Origin: an uncultured Litoreibacter sp.
GTDB taxonomy: Bacteria > Pseudomonadota > Alphaproteobacteria > Rhodobacterales > Rhodobacteraceae
Direction: 5' to 3'
Assembly: GCA_947492995.1 (NCBI GenBank)
Contig: CANLOU010000003.1
Location: 558,001 to 622,000 of the forward strand
DNA length: 64,000 nt
Every line of letters starts with the position of its first letter. Position 1 is the stretch's first letter. The translations under genes were made by a program, and so were the position numbers. The notes beneath the pieces were generated by a model, which saw only the letters and a program-made list of their open reading frames with translations, ran no database searches and was not told the DNA's origin. This document shows, piece by piece, positions 33,904 through 42,702 of this stretch.

Positions 33904-35466
33904 ATGGCCATCATTACAACAAATACATCAACTGAGGTAACGCTCACCGCCAATGAGGACTACCTCCTCACGCGAGGGGTAACACATTACGTAACAGTCG
34001 GTGACACTGTAAACGCTGGTACAGACAGTATTCTGTTTATCAACGGCGATTTGGTTTCATTCACATCGTCAGCGATTGATGGTGTCGACAATAGTATCGA
34101 AATATATGTTGGTGCTGAAGGCAGCGTTCAGGGCGGCTCAGGCCCATTCACGATCAATAACGCTGGCGCCAATTCGGTGCTGGACAACGCAGGGACTGTG
34201 TCCGGCGGCCTGATCTTCGAACTCGCAGACAACAGCCGCGTCAACAACTCCGGTTCGATGACGATGACTTTCGACCAAGCTGGATCGGCCTCACTCATTA
34301 ACGTCGAAGGAGATGACGGGACGATCATGAATTCCGGCACTATGACCGCGCTTGGTGGCAATATTATTCAGCTTTCCAGTGCCAGTTCGGGCGTCGACAT
34401 TCTAAACACCGGGGAAATGGTCGCCGCATTCGACGGCATTGTGGCATCTGATTTTGCTGCGCAGGCCATTACCTTTGTGAACCATGGCACATTGACCGCC
34501 GCCGAAACAGCTTATGACGGCAGTGACGGCGTTGATGACATCACGAACACCGGCGACATCAGTGGGGCGATCGAATTGAGTGACGGCGATGACGTGATCG
34601 TTAATTCCGGCACCATCAACGGCGCCATTTCGTTGGGCGACGACGCCGACATCTACCGTGGCTTCGGGGACGGGGTCGTGTTCGACCTTGTTTCTGGTGG
34701 CGAAGGTGACGACATGCTGATCGGCGGCGCGCTTGCGGACATGTTTGACGGCGGTGATGACAGCGACACAGTCAATGGGCGCGGGGGCGATGATGTCCTC
34801 TCGGGCGGCGCGGGCGATGACGTGGTTCTGGGTGGCGCGGGCGATGACGAGGTCAACGGTGACGCTGGCGAGGACCTGCTGCGTGGTGGTGACGGGGACG
34901 ACCTGATGTCTGGTGGTGGCGATAACGATGTGCTGCTGGGCAATGACGGCGCGGACGAGCTGCTGGGTGACGCGGGCGACGACACTGTGCGCGGAGGCAA
35001 TGGCGACGACAGCGTCAGCGGCGGCGATAATAACGACGTCGTTGTGGGCAACGAAGGGGACGACGTCCTGTTTGGCGACGGGGGTGACGATGTGCTGATC
35101 GGCGGCAACGGCGAGGACAACCTGACCGGTGGGGCAGGGCGTGACGTGCTGCGCGGCGGCGACGGCGCAGATACCTTTGTGTTCGAGGCGCTTGCTGACA
35201 GCGGCACCGGCGCGGCGCGCGACGTCATCAACGGCTTCACCGCTGGCGAGGACCTGATCGACCTGCGCGACATTGCGGCCGGCTCGATTGATTTTCTGGG
35301 CACGGGCGCATTCAGCGGAACCGGTGCTGCGGAGCTGCGGCTGACGACGACTGGCTCCGGGCTGACCATTGTGAATGTCGATGAGGACGGCGACGGCTCG
35401 GTCGATTTCCAACTGACCATTCGCGACCTTGATGGCACGCTGACAGCGGATGATTTCAACCTTTAA
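33904..35466 (+). CDS. RTX-type calcium-binding secreted protein
   Basis: A 520-residue protein without a Sec signal. Residues about 80-265 are rich in N-x-G/NTG steps suggestive of a beta-helix. Residues about 270-430 contain many GGxGxDx(L/V) nonapeptides that bind calcium in a beta-roll. The C-terminus (DVINGFTAGEDLIDLRDI, ending LTADDFNL) is the serralysin/M10-type secretion module. It is expected to leave by a type I secretion system. No catalytic domain is visible, so it may be a surface or S-layer-like protein. AGGAG precedes ATG 33904. Confidence 0.9.
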   Translation: MAIITTNTSTEVTLTANEDYLLTRGVTHYVTVGDTVNAGTDSILFINGDLVSFTSSAIDGVDNSIEIYVGAEGSVQGGSGPFTINNAGANSVLDNAGTVSGGLIFELADNSRVNNSGSMTMTFDQAGSASLINVEGDDGTIMNSGTMTALGGNIIQLSSASSGVDILNTGEMVAAFDGIVASDFAAQAITFVNHGTLTAAETAYDGSDGVDDITNTGDISGAIELSDGDDVIVNSGTINGAISLGDDADIYRGFGDGVVFDLVSGGEGDDMLIGGALADMFDGGDDSDTVNGRGGDDVLSGGAGDDVVLGGAGDDEVNGDAGEDLLRGGDGDDLMSGGGDNDVLLGNDGADELLGDAGDDTVRGGNGDDSVSGGDNNDVVVGNEGDDVLFGDGGDDVLIGGNGEDNLTGGAGRDVLRGGDGADTFVFEALADSGTGAARDVINGFTAGEDLIDLRDIAAGSIDFLGTGAFSGTGAAELRLTTTGSGLTIVNVDEDGDGSVDFQLTIRDLDGTLTADDFNL

Positions 35467-35486
35467 GGCCTTGGCTTGGGGCGGCG

Positions 35487-36710
35487 CTACTTGCCGTCCC
35501 GATGCCGCCTGAGCAACCGGCCAATCGTGAAGGACGTGCGCGGGGTATAGGCGTAGGGCGTGCGCTCTTTGAGGGTCTTGCGGACCGTCATGCGGCTTAG
35601 GCCGAAGACGATCAGCAACCCGTGCCCGACGGAGATCAGGATGAACAACGCTTCCGGCCCAAACGCGTCAATCAGGCCGGACGCCACCAGCGGCGAGGCA
35701 ATCGCGCCGATCGCGTAGAAAAACATCAGTGCTGCCGACAGCTCGACGCGTTCCTTGGATGTCGCGAAGTCATGCGCGTGTGCCGCCGCGACCGAGAAGA
35801 TCGGGAAGGTTGTAAACCCGAAGAGGACCGCCGCAAACATGACCGCGCCGGTGCCGGCCCCCGCCAACCCGATGGTGGCCCCGCAGGCCAGCATGGACAC
35901 GCCAGAGAGCCAGATCAGCACCCAGCGGCGGTCATATTTGTCCGCCGCCCAGCCCGCCGGGTATTGCGCCATGGCCCCACCCAAGACGAACGCCGCCAGA
36001 AAATAGCCGATTTGCTCCGCGCCGAGCCCGACCTCTTGGCCATAAATAGGCCCGACCATCCGGAAGGCTGCGGATGTCAGGCCCGCCACCATCACGCCCG
36101 CCACGGCCAGCGGGGACTTGGCCCAGGCAAGCTTTGGGCGCAGGCGTGGGGCGTGCGGGGTTTCGGGCTGGCTGGCCTTGGTCAGCGTCAGCGGCAGGAT
36201 CGCGGCGCAGCAGAGCAGCGCCAGCAGGTTGTAGGACACGTAGGATGCGGGTTCTAGCACGCCGATCATCAGCTGCGCGACCAGCGACCCGCCCATATCG
36301 ACGATGCGGTAGCTCGCCATTGCGCGCCCGCGCGTGGTGTTGGTGACCTTGGCGTTGAGCCATGCCTCGATCACCGTGTAGCACCCTGCGACGCAAATGC
36401 CCGACGCGATGCGCATCAACGCCCAGGCGTAGGGGTCGATGACCAACATATGGGCCAAAAGCCCGATGGCCCCCGCCGCCGTGAAGGCCGCGAAGGCGCG
36501 GCTATGGCCGACCGACCCCATCAGGCGCGGCGCCCACCAGCAGCCGACGAAGAAGCCCACAAAATGCGCCGAGCCCAGCAGGCCCACCTGCTGCTTCGAA
36601 AAGTCCAGCGTCAGGCCGGACAGCGCGTCCAGCGGACCAACCGCGCCTGAGCTGAGCTGCAACAAGATCACAGACAAGAACAACGCGGCGAAGGAGATGA
36701 GCATGCGCAT
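35487..36710 (-). CDS. Major facilitator superfamily transporter (YcaD-like)
   Basis: A 407-residue, 12-TM MFS protein. Features include ALSGLTLDFSKQQVGLLGSAHFVGFFVGCWWAPRLMGSVGH with the TM2-3 loop motif, and AQYPAGWAADKYDRR for the equivalent second-half motif. It resembles the YcaD/CynX-like group of inner membrane transporters. The substrate is unknown. It is convergent with the RTX gene. Confidence 0.88.
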   Translation of the reverse strand: MRMLISFAALFLSVILLQLSSGAVGPLDALSGLTLDFSKQQVGLLGSAHFVGFFVGCWWAPRLMGSVGHSRAFAAFTAAGAIGLLAHMLVIDPYAWALMRIASGICVAGCYTVIEAWLNAKVTNTTRGRAMASYRIVDMGGSLVAQLMIGVLEPASYVSYNLLALLCCAAILPLTLTKASQPETPHAPRLRPKLAWAKSPLAVAGVMVAGLTSAAFRMVGPIYGQEVGLGAEQIGYFLAAFVLGGAMAQYPAGWAADKYDRRWVLIWLSGVSMLACGATIGLAGAGTGAVMFAAVLFGFTTFPIFSVAAAHAHDFATSKERVELSAALMFFYAIGAIASPLVASGLIDAFGPEALFILISVGHGLLIVFGLSRMTVRKTLKERTPYAYTPRTSFTIGRLLRRHRDGK

Positions 36711-36798
36711 GGGAAATGCGGGTCCGATGATTTCGGGCCCAGCTAGAGCATGCCTCCTGCTGGGCCGCTAGCGGTTTTTCGACGGAGGGCCGTCGTTT

Positions 36799-37374
36799 CT
36801 AGCTTTTCACGCGGGCCACAATGTCCAGCTTGATCGTGTCATCGACCAGATCTGAATAGCCCGACGCCCCAAATGCGCTGCGGCTGACGGAGCCGTTCAG
36901 GCGGAAGCTGAGCTTTGACAGATCACCCACCTCGGTGCCGCGCTGGCGAAACAGCGCCGCGTTCAGCGTCACGGGCTTGGTGATCCCGCGAATGGTCAGG
37001 TTGCCGTCGATCTTGGCCCCGTCCGAAAGGCGGCCAGCTCCGTTCAGCCGGATGCGCGTCGAGACGAACCGGATGGTTCCGAACTGTTTCGCGTTCAGCA
37101 CGCTCGCGGCCTTAAGCGCCTCGGTGGCGAAGAACAGCCCGGTGCGGGCGCGCCGCACATCGACGGTGACGTCGACCGTGGAGCGTTGCAGCGCGTCAGG
37201 GTCAATCACGATCCTGGAAGATTTGATCGGCATGCTGCCTTTGGCTGGGGCATTGTTAAGCGTGAAGACGAAGCCCACCTGCGACTTGGCGGCCTCCAGC
37301 GCATAGGCGGTTGGCGCGGCGATCACGGTGGCTGGCAGCATCAGCGCAAGGGCTGTGAAAAGGGCTTTGAACAT
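36799..37374 (-). CDS. YceI family periplasmic protein
   Basis: A 191-residue protein with a signal peptide (about residues 1-19) and a YceI lipocalin-like beta-barrel: AAKSQVGFVFTLNNAPAKGSMP, VDVTVDVRRARTG, and LTIRGITKPVTLNAALF. YceI proteins bind isoprenoid lipids such as polyprenyl chains or quinones in the periplasm. No cytochrome b561 partner is adjacent. Confidence 0.92.
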   Translation of the reverse strand: MFKALFTALALMLPATVIAAPTAYALEAAKSQVGFVFTLNNAPAKGSMPIKSSRIVIDPDALQRSTVDVTVDVRRARTGLFFATEALKAASVLNAKQFGTIRFVSTRIRLNGAGRLSDGAKIDGNLTIRGITKPVTLNAALFRQRGTEVGDLSKLSFRLNGSVSRSAFGASGYSDLVDDTIKLDIVARVKS

Positions 37375-37532
37375 GGGTTGGCTCCGTTGGGTTGAAGGAA
37401 AGGTAGCCTGAAAACCCCCGGCACATCAGAAAAATGCGATCACGTGTTTTCACCTCGCTGTGTGCGCTTGCCCTCGGGGCTGAAGCGGTTAGCTTGTGGG
37501 CCAGCTCTCCACTTTGATCGAAGGCCAACCCG

Positions 37533-38573
37533 ATGAAGATGATCCCCCTAGGTTCTACCGACATTTCCGTGTCGCAACTCTGTCTTGGGTCGATGACCTG
37601 GGGCACCCAGACATCTGAGGCGGGCGGCCACGCGCAGATGGACGCGGCGCTGGATGCGGGCATCAATTTTATCGACACGGCCGAGGCCTACCCGGTCAAC
37701 CCGATGAACAAGGAAAACGCGGGCAAAACAGAGGCCATCATTGGCACGTGGCTGGCCGCACGCGGGCGGCGCGACGACGTGGTCATCGCTACCAAATGTG
37801 CGGGTGCCGGCAACTACATCCGGGATGGGGAGGCGATTTCGTCCAAGACCATCCGCGAAGCGGTGGAGGGGTCTTTGACGCGGATGCAAACAGACTACAT
37901 CGATCTTTACCAGCTGCATTGGCCCAACCGCGGCAGCTACATGTTCCGGCAGAACTGGACATACGACCCCTCAAAGCAGAACAAGGCCGACACCATTGCG
38001 CATATGGAAGACGTGCTGGGCGCGCTCAAGACATTGGTGGCAGAAGGCAAAATCCGCCAGTTTGGGCTGTCGAACGAAAGCGCATGGGGCACCGCGCAAT
38101 GGCTGCAGGTCGCGGACCGACTGGGCGGCCCCCGCGTCGAGACGATGCAAAACGAATACTCGCTCTTGTGCCGGCTCTACGACACCGACATGGCGGAGCT
38201 GAGCCATAACGAGCAGATCACCCTGCTGGCATTCTCGCCTTTGGCGGCGGGCTTTTTGACCGGCAAATACCAAGGTGGCGCGGTGCCGGCGGGATCGCGC
38301 AAATCTATCAACGAGGGCATGGGCGGGCGCATGTCGGAGCGTGTCCTGAGCGTGACGCAGGCCTATCTTGAGATTGCGGCCAAACATGAGCTGCATCCCG
38401 TCCATATGGCTTTGGCGTGGTGCTGCCAGCGACCCTTCCCCGTGTCGCCGATTTTTGGGGCAACAGATATGGCGCAGCTACAGATCATCATTGAGGGCAA
38501 AGATCTGGTGCTGGAGGACGAGATCATGGCGGAGCTGGACGCCGCGCACCGCGCCAACCCGATGCCCTATTAG
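37533..38573 (+). CDS. Aldo/keto reductase, Tas-like
   Basis: A 346-residue NADP-dependent AKR. Seen are the N-terminal LGSTDISVSQLCLGSMTWGTQ, the catalytic Asp/Tyr in NFIDTAEAYPVNPM, the Lys in VIATKCAG, and the His in LYQLHWPNRG. The length and the YPVNPMNKENAGKTE loop match the Tas subfamily. It reduces carbonyl compounds, but the natural substrate is unknown. A palindromic repeat follows the gene. Confidence 0.92.
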   Translation: MKMIPLGSTDISVSQLCLGSMTWGTQTSEAGGHAQMDAALDAGINFIDTAEAYPVNPMNKENAGKTEAIIGTWLAARGRRDDVVIATKCAGAGNYIRDGEAISSKTIREAVEGSLTRMQTDYIDLYQLHWPNRGSYMFRQNWTYDPSKQNKADTIAHMEDVLGALKTLVAEGKIRQFGLSNESAWGTAQWLQVADRLGGPRVETMQNEYSLLCRLYDTDMAELSHNEQITLLAFSPLAAGFLTGKYQGGAVPAGSRKSINEGMGGRMSERVLSVTQAYLEIAAKHELHPVHMALAWCCQRPFPVSPIFGATDMAQLQIIIEGKDLVLEDEIMAELDAAHRANPMPY

Positions 38574-38587
38574 ATTAGGGACGGATT

Positions 38588-38646
38588 GAGTATTTGAGCC
38601 AAAACGAAGCGGCAAAGCTATTGGTTTCGTTTTGGTAAAAATACTC
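38588..38646. repeat. Inverted pair of a 21-nt repeat GAGTATTT-N3-CCAAAACGAA
   Basis: Arms GAGTATTT/AAATACTC (38588-38595, 38639-38646) and CCAAAACGAA/TTCGTTTTGG (38599-38608, 38626-38635) make two head-to-head copies of one unit. They can form a long hairpin between the aldo/keto reductase and the BKACE gene. Confidence 0.7.
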
Positions 38647-38696
38647 TTGCCTGACGGGGGCAAAAAGCGTCACCTCCGAACAAAGGGAGGGCCGCT

Positions 38697-39605
38697 ATGC
38701 CACTTGACATGAACCGCGAGGTTTTCATCACCTGCGCCGTAACCGGAAGCGGAGGAACGCAGGATCGCAGCCCGCATGTGCCGCGGTCCCCGAAGCAGAT
38801 TGCAGCGAGCGCAATTGCAGCGGCCAAGGCCGGCGCAGCCGTCGCGCATTGCCACGTCCGCGACCCCGAGACCGGCGTGCCGTCGCGCGACCTGGCGCTT
38901 TACCGCGAGGTGACCGACCGCATCCGCGAGGCCGATGTTGATGTCGTGCTGAACCTGACGGCTGGTATGGGCGGTGACATGGTGTTTGGTGGCGTCGAGA
39001 GACCTCTTCCGACCGTTGCGGGCACCGACATGGTTGGCGCGACCGAGCGGGTGGCCCATGTGGCCGAGTGCCTCCCTGAAATTTGCACCCTGGATTGCGG
39101 CACCATGAATTTTGCGGAAGCCGATTACGTCATGACCAACACGCCGGGCATGCTGAGTGCCATGGGGCGGATGATGACCGAGCTGGGCGTCAAGCCGGAG
39201 ATCGAGGCCTTTGACACAGGCCATCTGTGGTACGCCAAGCAGCTGGTGAAGGACGGCGTGTTGGACAGCCCCGCGCTTGTGCAGCTGTGCATGGGCGTGC
39301 CGTGGGGCGCACCTGACGACCTGAACACCTTTATGGCGATGGTCAACAACGTGCCGGATGACTGGACCTTTTCGGCCTTTGGGCTTGGGCGTCACCAGAT
39401 GCCATATGTGGCGGCCTCGGTTCTGGCGGGCGGCAATGTGCGGGTTGGGCTGGAGGATAACCTGATGCTGGATCGCGGCGTGTTGGCGACGAATGAGGCG
39501 CTGGTGGCGCGTTCCGTTGACATCATCGAACGGCTGGGCGCGAAGGTGATTGGCCCGGCCGAGGTGCGTGAGAAGCTTGGGCTGGTCAAGCGGGCGCGAC
39601 CATGA
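38697..39605 (+). CDS. BKACE (DUF849) beta-keto acid cleavage enzyme, probable dehydrocarnitine cleavage enzyme
   Basis: A 302-residue TIM-barrel enzyme of the 3-keto-5-aminohexanoate cleavage family. It shows the zinc motif [11 protein letters not shown], a second metal/substrate segment TLDCGTMNF, and [11 protein letters not shown]. The adjacent carnitine dehydrogenase-thioesterase fusion points to 3-dehydrocarnitine plus acetyl-CoA giving betainyl-CoA and acetoacetate. A strong GGGAGG precedes ATG 38697. It is the first gene of a five-gene operon joined by stop-start overlaps. Confidence 0.88.
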   Translation: MPLDMNREVFITCAVTGSGGTQDRSPHVPRSPKQIAASAIAAAKAGAAVAHCHVRDPETGVPSRDLALYREVTDRIREADVDVVLNLTAGMGGDMVFGGVERPLPTVAGTDMVGATERVAHVAECLPEICTLDCGTMNFAEADYVMTNTPGMLSAMGRMMTELGVKPEIEAFDTGHLWYAKQLVKDGVLDSPALVQLCMGVPWGAPDDLNTFMAMVNNVPDDWTFSAFGLGRHQMPYVAASVLAGGNVRVGLEDNLMLDRGVLATNEALVARSVDIIERLGAKVIGPAEVREKLGLVKRARP

Positions 39606-40117
39606 GGCGCGCTATTGCAGCGCTCTTGCTGGTTGTGTCGGCCTGTGTGAGCGAGACGGTCTCAACGACGGGCGGATACCGCGACACCAGCGTGCCGATC
39701 ACATCAAGCACCCGGTTCGACGCGGCGAAATTTGCGGGCAAGTGGATCGTCATCGAAGAATTCACCATGCTCGCACCCCGTCCCGTAGAATTGCGGTTCC
39801 GGCCGGATGGGAATGGCTATGCGTTCAGCGTAAACTTTTTGGACACCAATGAGGCTCCGCCGTCGGGCATTCCGCCATTCATTCCCTACACGCTGACAGG
39901 CCCCGGCCAGATGGAGGCGGATGGCCCCGCCCATGTGATGTGGGTGTTGTGGGTCGATGAAGACCATCGCACGGCCGTGCTGGGCAACCCGCAAGGCACA
40001 ATGGGCCGCATCATCAACCGCTCACCGCGTTTGCGCGGCGACAGGCTGCGGGCTGCACGCGAGGTGATGGCGTTTAACGGGTATGACACCTCGCGGCTGG
40101 TGAGGGTCGCGCCTTGA
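39602..40117 (+). CDS. Lipocalin-like lipoprotein
   Basis: A 171-residue protein with a lipobox (LLVVSAC, Cys16) and a lipocalin core: [16 protein letters not shown] (the GxW motif as AGKWIVI), [16 protein letters not shown] and RIINRSPRL. It is probably anchored to a membrane and binds a small hydrophobic ligand. The ATG overlaps the BKACE stop (ATGA), tying it to the carnitine operon. Its role there is unknown. Confidence 0.75.
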   Translation: MRRAIAALLLVVSACVSETVSTTGGYRDTSVPITSSTRFDAAKFAGKWIVIEEFTMLAPRPVELRFRPDGNGYAFSVNFLDTNEAPPSGIPPFIPYTLTGPGQMEADGPAHVMWVLWVDEDHRTAVLGNPQGTMGRIINRSPRLRGDRLRAAREVMAFNGYDTSRLVRVAP

Positions 40118-40413
40118 TTTTCATTCTCGCACTCTTTGCCATTGTCATGGCGGGCGCGATAGCGGCCTTCAAACCTAGATTTGGACTGAAAAAGCCCGCG
40201 ATTGTGCTGTTCGCCCTTGGCGTCTGCGGTGCGATTGCCAGCATGGTTGGCATGTCGCGGACCTCGTTGCAGGAGGTTGAGGCCGGTCAGGTGCCGCTTT
40301 ACGCCGCGCTTGGCGTGTTGATGTCGTTGGTGGCGGTGATTGGACTGCTGGTGCTGGTGGTTCTGTTTGCGCATCGCAAATGGACCGGATTTTACAAGGA
40401 GCATTCGCCATGA
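40114..40413 (+). CDS. Small membrane protein in the carnitine operon
   Basis: A 99-residue protein with three hydrophobic segments (ILALFAIVMAGAIAAF, IVLFALGVCGAIASMVG, LYAALGVLMSLVAVIGLLVLVVLF). The likely start is TTG 40114, overlapping the previous stop (TTGA); ATG 40147 is the alternative. The end overlaps the carnitine dehydrogenase ATG. I do not recognise the family. Confidence 0.65.
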   Translation: MIFILALFAIVMAGAIAAFKPRFGLKKPAIVLFALGVCGAIASMVGMSRTSLQEVEAGQVPLYAALGVLMSLVAVIGLLVLVVLFAHRKWTGFYKEHSP

Positions 40414-41849
40414 AGACAGCGGCAATTATTGGCGGCGGAGTGATTGGCGGCGGATGGGCGGCGCGGTTCTTGCTGATGGGGTGGAACGTGCGGGTGTTTG
40501 ACCCAGACCCCGAAGCCGAGCGCAAGGTTAGCGAGGTTTTGGCAAATGCGCGGCGGTCCTTGCCGGGGCTGTCCGACCGAGCTATGCCCGCCGAAGGTGT
40601 GCTTAGTTTTCATGACGAAATGGCCGACGCCGTCGCGGGGGCTGCATGGATACAGGAAAGCGTGCCGGAGCGGCTGGACCTGAAGCACAAGGTCTATGCA
40701 GGGCTGCAGGCGGCTTGCGACGCGGGGGCGGTGATTGCGTCCTCGACCTCGGGGTTCAAACCGTCCGAGTTGCAGGAGGGTGCGGTGCGGCCGGGCCAGA
40801 TTGTCGTCGCCCACCCATTTAACCCGGTTTACCTGTTGCCGCTGGCGGAATTGGTGCCGTCGGGGGCCAACACGGCTGAGATGGTTGAGGCCGCCAAGGC
40901 GATGCTGACCGAGATTGGCATGTTCCCGCTGCATGTGCGCAAGGAAATTGACGCCCATATTGCGGACCGTTTCCTGGAGGCCGTGTGGCGCGAGGCGTTG
41001 TGGCTTATCAAGGACGGCGTCGCGAGCACCGAGGAAATAGACAATGCCATCCGCTATGGCTTTGGGCTGCGTTGGGGGCAGATGGGGTTGTTTGAGACCT
41101 ACCGGATTGCTGGCGGCGAGGCCGGGATGGCACATTTTATCGAGCAGTTCGGACCATGCTTGGCATGGCCGTGGACCAAGCTGATGGATGTGCCCGAGCT
41201 GACGGATGAGCTGGTCCAGAAAATTGCCGATCAGTCAGACGCGCAATCGGGGATGCATAGCATCCGCGATCTTGAACGTATCCGGGACACCAATCTGGTG
41301 GCGATGATGCGCGCGCTGAAGGCGCAGGATTTTGCGGCAGGGGCGTTGCTGAATGCCGCCGAGCCAGCCGCGGTCGACCCGCAAGATATTGGCGGCCCGA
41401 TTGTGACCGTGACCCGTGCGGTGCCGTTGGATTGGACGGATTACAACGGGCATATGAACGAGGCGCGGTATTTGCAGGCCTTTGGCGACGCGACGGACCG
41501 GTTCATGGAGATTGTGGGCTGTGATGCGGATTATATCGCATCGGGGGGCAGCTATTTCACGGCGGAGACCCATATCAGGCACCTTGACGAGGTGCATGCT
41601 GGTGCGCGGATTTCAGTTGAGACGCAGGTGCTGCTGGGCGAGGGCAAGAAGATGCATCTGTTTCATCGCATGTATGAAGGCGACCGGCTGCTGGCGACGG
41701 GGGAACATATGCTGATCCATGTCTCGTTGAGCACACGCAAGGCAAGTGCTCCGGCGGACCAGATTGCGGCGCGGCTGGGCGACATTGCTGCCGCGCACGC
41801 AAGGCTTGCGCGACCGGAAGGTGCAGGCGCGGCAGTGGGCAAGCGGTGA
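40410..41849 (+). CDS. L-carnitine dehydrogenase fused to betainyl-CoA thioesterase
   Basis: A 479-residue fusion. Residues 1-315 are a 3-hydroxyacyl-CoA dehydrogenase-type NAD enzyme (IIGGGVIGGGWAARFLLMGW; AHPFNPVYLLPLAELV; KEIDAHIADRFLEAVWRE). Residues about 328-460 are a hot-dog thioesterase (VPLDWTDYNGHMNEARYLQAFGDATD). Known carnitine dehydrogenases of this fused type oxidise carnitine to 3-dehydrocarnitine, and the thioesterase hydrolyses betainyl-CoA to glycine betaine. Both steps flank the BKACE reaction encoded upstream. AAGGAG precedes ATG 40410. Confidence 0.9.
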   Translation: MKTAAIIGGGVIGGGWAARFLLMGWNVRVFDPDPEAERKVSEVLANARRSLPGLSDRAMPAEGVLSFHDEMADAVAGAAWIQESVPERLDLKHKVYAGLQAACDAGAVIASSTSGFKPSELQEGAVRPGQIVVAHPFNPVYLLPLAELVPSGANTAEMVEAAKAMLTEIGMFPLHVRKEIDAHIADRFLEAVWREALWLIKDGVASTEEIDNAIRYGFGLRWGQMGLFETYRIAGGEAGMAHFIEQFGPCLAWPWTKLMDVPELTDELVQKIADQSDAQSGMHSIRDLERIRDTNLVAMMRALKAQDFAAGALLNAAEPAAVDPQDIGGPIVTVTRAVPLDWTDYNGHMNEARYLQAFGDATDRFMEIVGCDADYIASGGSYFTAETHIRHLDEVHAGARISVETQVLLGEGKKMHLFHRMYEGDRLLATGEHMLIHVSLSTRKASAPADQIAARLGDIAAAHARLARPEGAGAAVGKR

Positions 41850-42601
41850 AGGTCTTAATCACGGCGGGTGCGTCTGGCATCGGGCATGCCATGGCGCAGG
41901 CCTTTGCCTCTGCCGAGGGCGAGGTTTGGGTCACAGATATTGACGCGACCGCCCTTGCAGCCGTGCCGCCCAGCTGGCGTGCCACACAGGTCGATGCAAG
42001 CGACGACGCGGGCATGGCCGCGCTGTTTGGCGAGGTGGACACGGTTTGGGGCGGGCTGGACGTGCTGTGTGCCAATGCAGGCATCGCGGGGCCAACGGCA
42101 TTGATCGAGGACGTCCAGCTGGCCGATTTTCAACACTGTGTGCAGGTCAATCTGGACGGTGCGTTTCTGGCTTCGAAATATGCGGTGCCATTGATGAAAC
42201 GGGCGGGGGCGGGGAGCATCGTGGTGACCTCATCGACGGCCGGGCAATATGGCTATCCCAATCGCGCGCCCTATGCCGCGGCCAAATGGGCCGTGATAGG
42301 GCTGATGAAGACGCTGGCGATGGAACTTGGCCCCTTTGGCATCCGTGCAAACGCGATATGTCCGGGGGCCGTGGAAGGGCCGCGCATGGACGGCGTGATT
42401 GCGCGGGAAGCGGCAGCCAAAGGGATGACGCCGGAACAAGTGGCGCATGGCTATGCCAAGGGCGTTGCGATGCAGTCTTTCGTGCGGGCCGAAGACGTCG
42501 CCGATATGGCGGTGTTTCTGGCCTCGCCACAGGCGCGCATGGTGTCGGGGCAGGTGATGGCGGTGGATGGATTTACGGTGAACCCGGATCCGCAAGTATA
42601 A
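41846..42601 (+). CDS. Short-chain dehydrogenase/reductase in the carnitine operon
   Basis: A 251-residue classical SDR: TAGASGIGHAMA cofactor motif, CANAGIAGP (NAG motif), catalytic Ser in VVTSSTAGQYG and YxxxK in PYAAAKWAV, and a PGAVEGPRM loop. It starts at GTG 41846 overlapping the stop of the dehydrogenase (GTGA). Its substrate is unknown; a hydroxy-acid step linked to acetoacetate or carnitine is possible. A REP-like element follows. Confidence 0.88.
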   Translation: MKVLITAGASGIGHAMAQAFASAEGEVWVTDIDATALAAVPPSWRATQVDASDDAGMAALFGEVDTVWGGLDVLCANAGIAGPTALIEDVQLADFQHCVQVNLDGAFLASKYAVPLMKRAGAGSIVVTSSTAGQYGYPNRAPYAAAKWAVIGLMKTLAMELGPFGIRANAICPGAVEGPRMDGVIAREAAAKGMTPEQVAHGYAKGVAMQSFVRAEDVADMAVFLASPQARMVSGQVMAVDGFTVNPDPQV

Positions 42602-42638
42602 TGTGCGCCTTTGGCGCGCTTGATGTTTTGCGTTCTTT

Positions 42639-42693
42639 CGGGGGCTTTGCCCCCGAGCCACGCGGGCAAAACCCCCAGGATATTTTTTGAACA
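42639..42693. repeat. REP-like hairpin ending in AGGATATTT
   Basis: A hairpin CGGGGG-CTTTG-CCCCCG-type (42639-42655) is followed by CCCCCAGGATATTTTTTGAAC. It is related to the unit at 13390-13460 and lies between the convergent SDR and XRE genes. Confidence 0.6.
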
Positions 42694-42702
42694 GTGATGG
42701 TG

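Noticed and set aside
34700-35160. Apparent CRISPR-like or tandem DNA repeats
   Set aside because: The repetition is the coding pattern of GGxGxD nonapeptides and varies as codons do; there are no spacers. The same holds at 61100-62400.
34402-35412. Open frames antisense to the RTX repeats (also 34653-35459 and 61354-62004)
   Set aside because: Repeats of the GGxGxD codons produce regular antisense repeats; there is no start or domain support.
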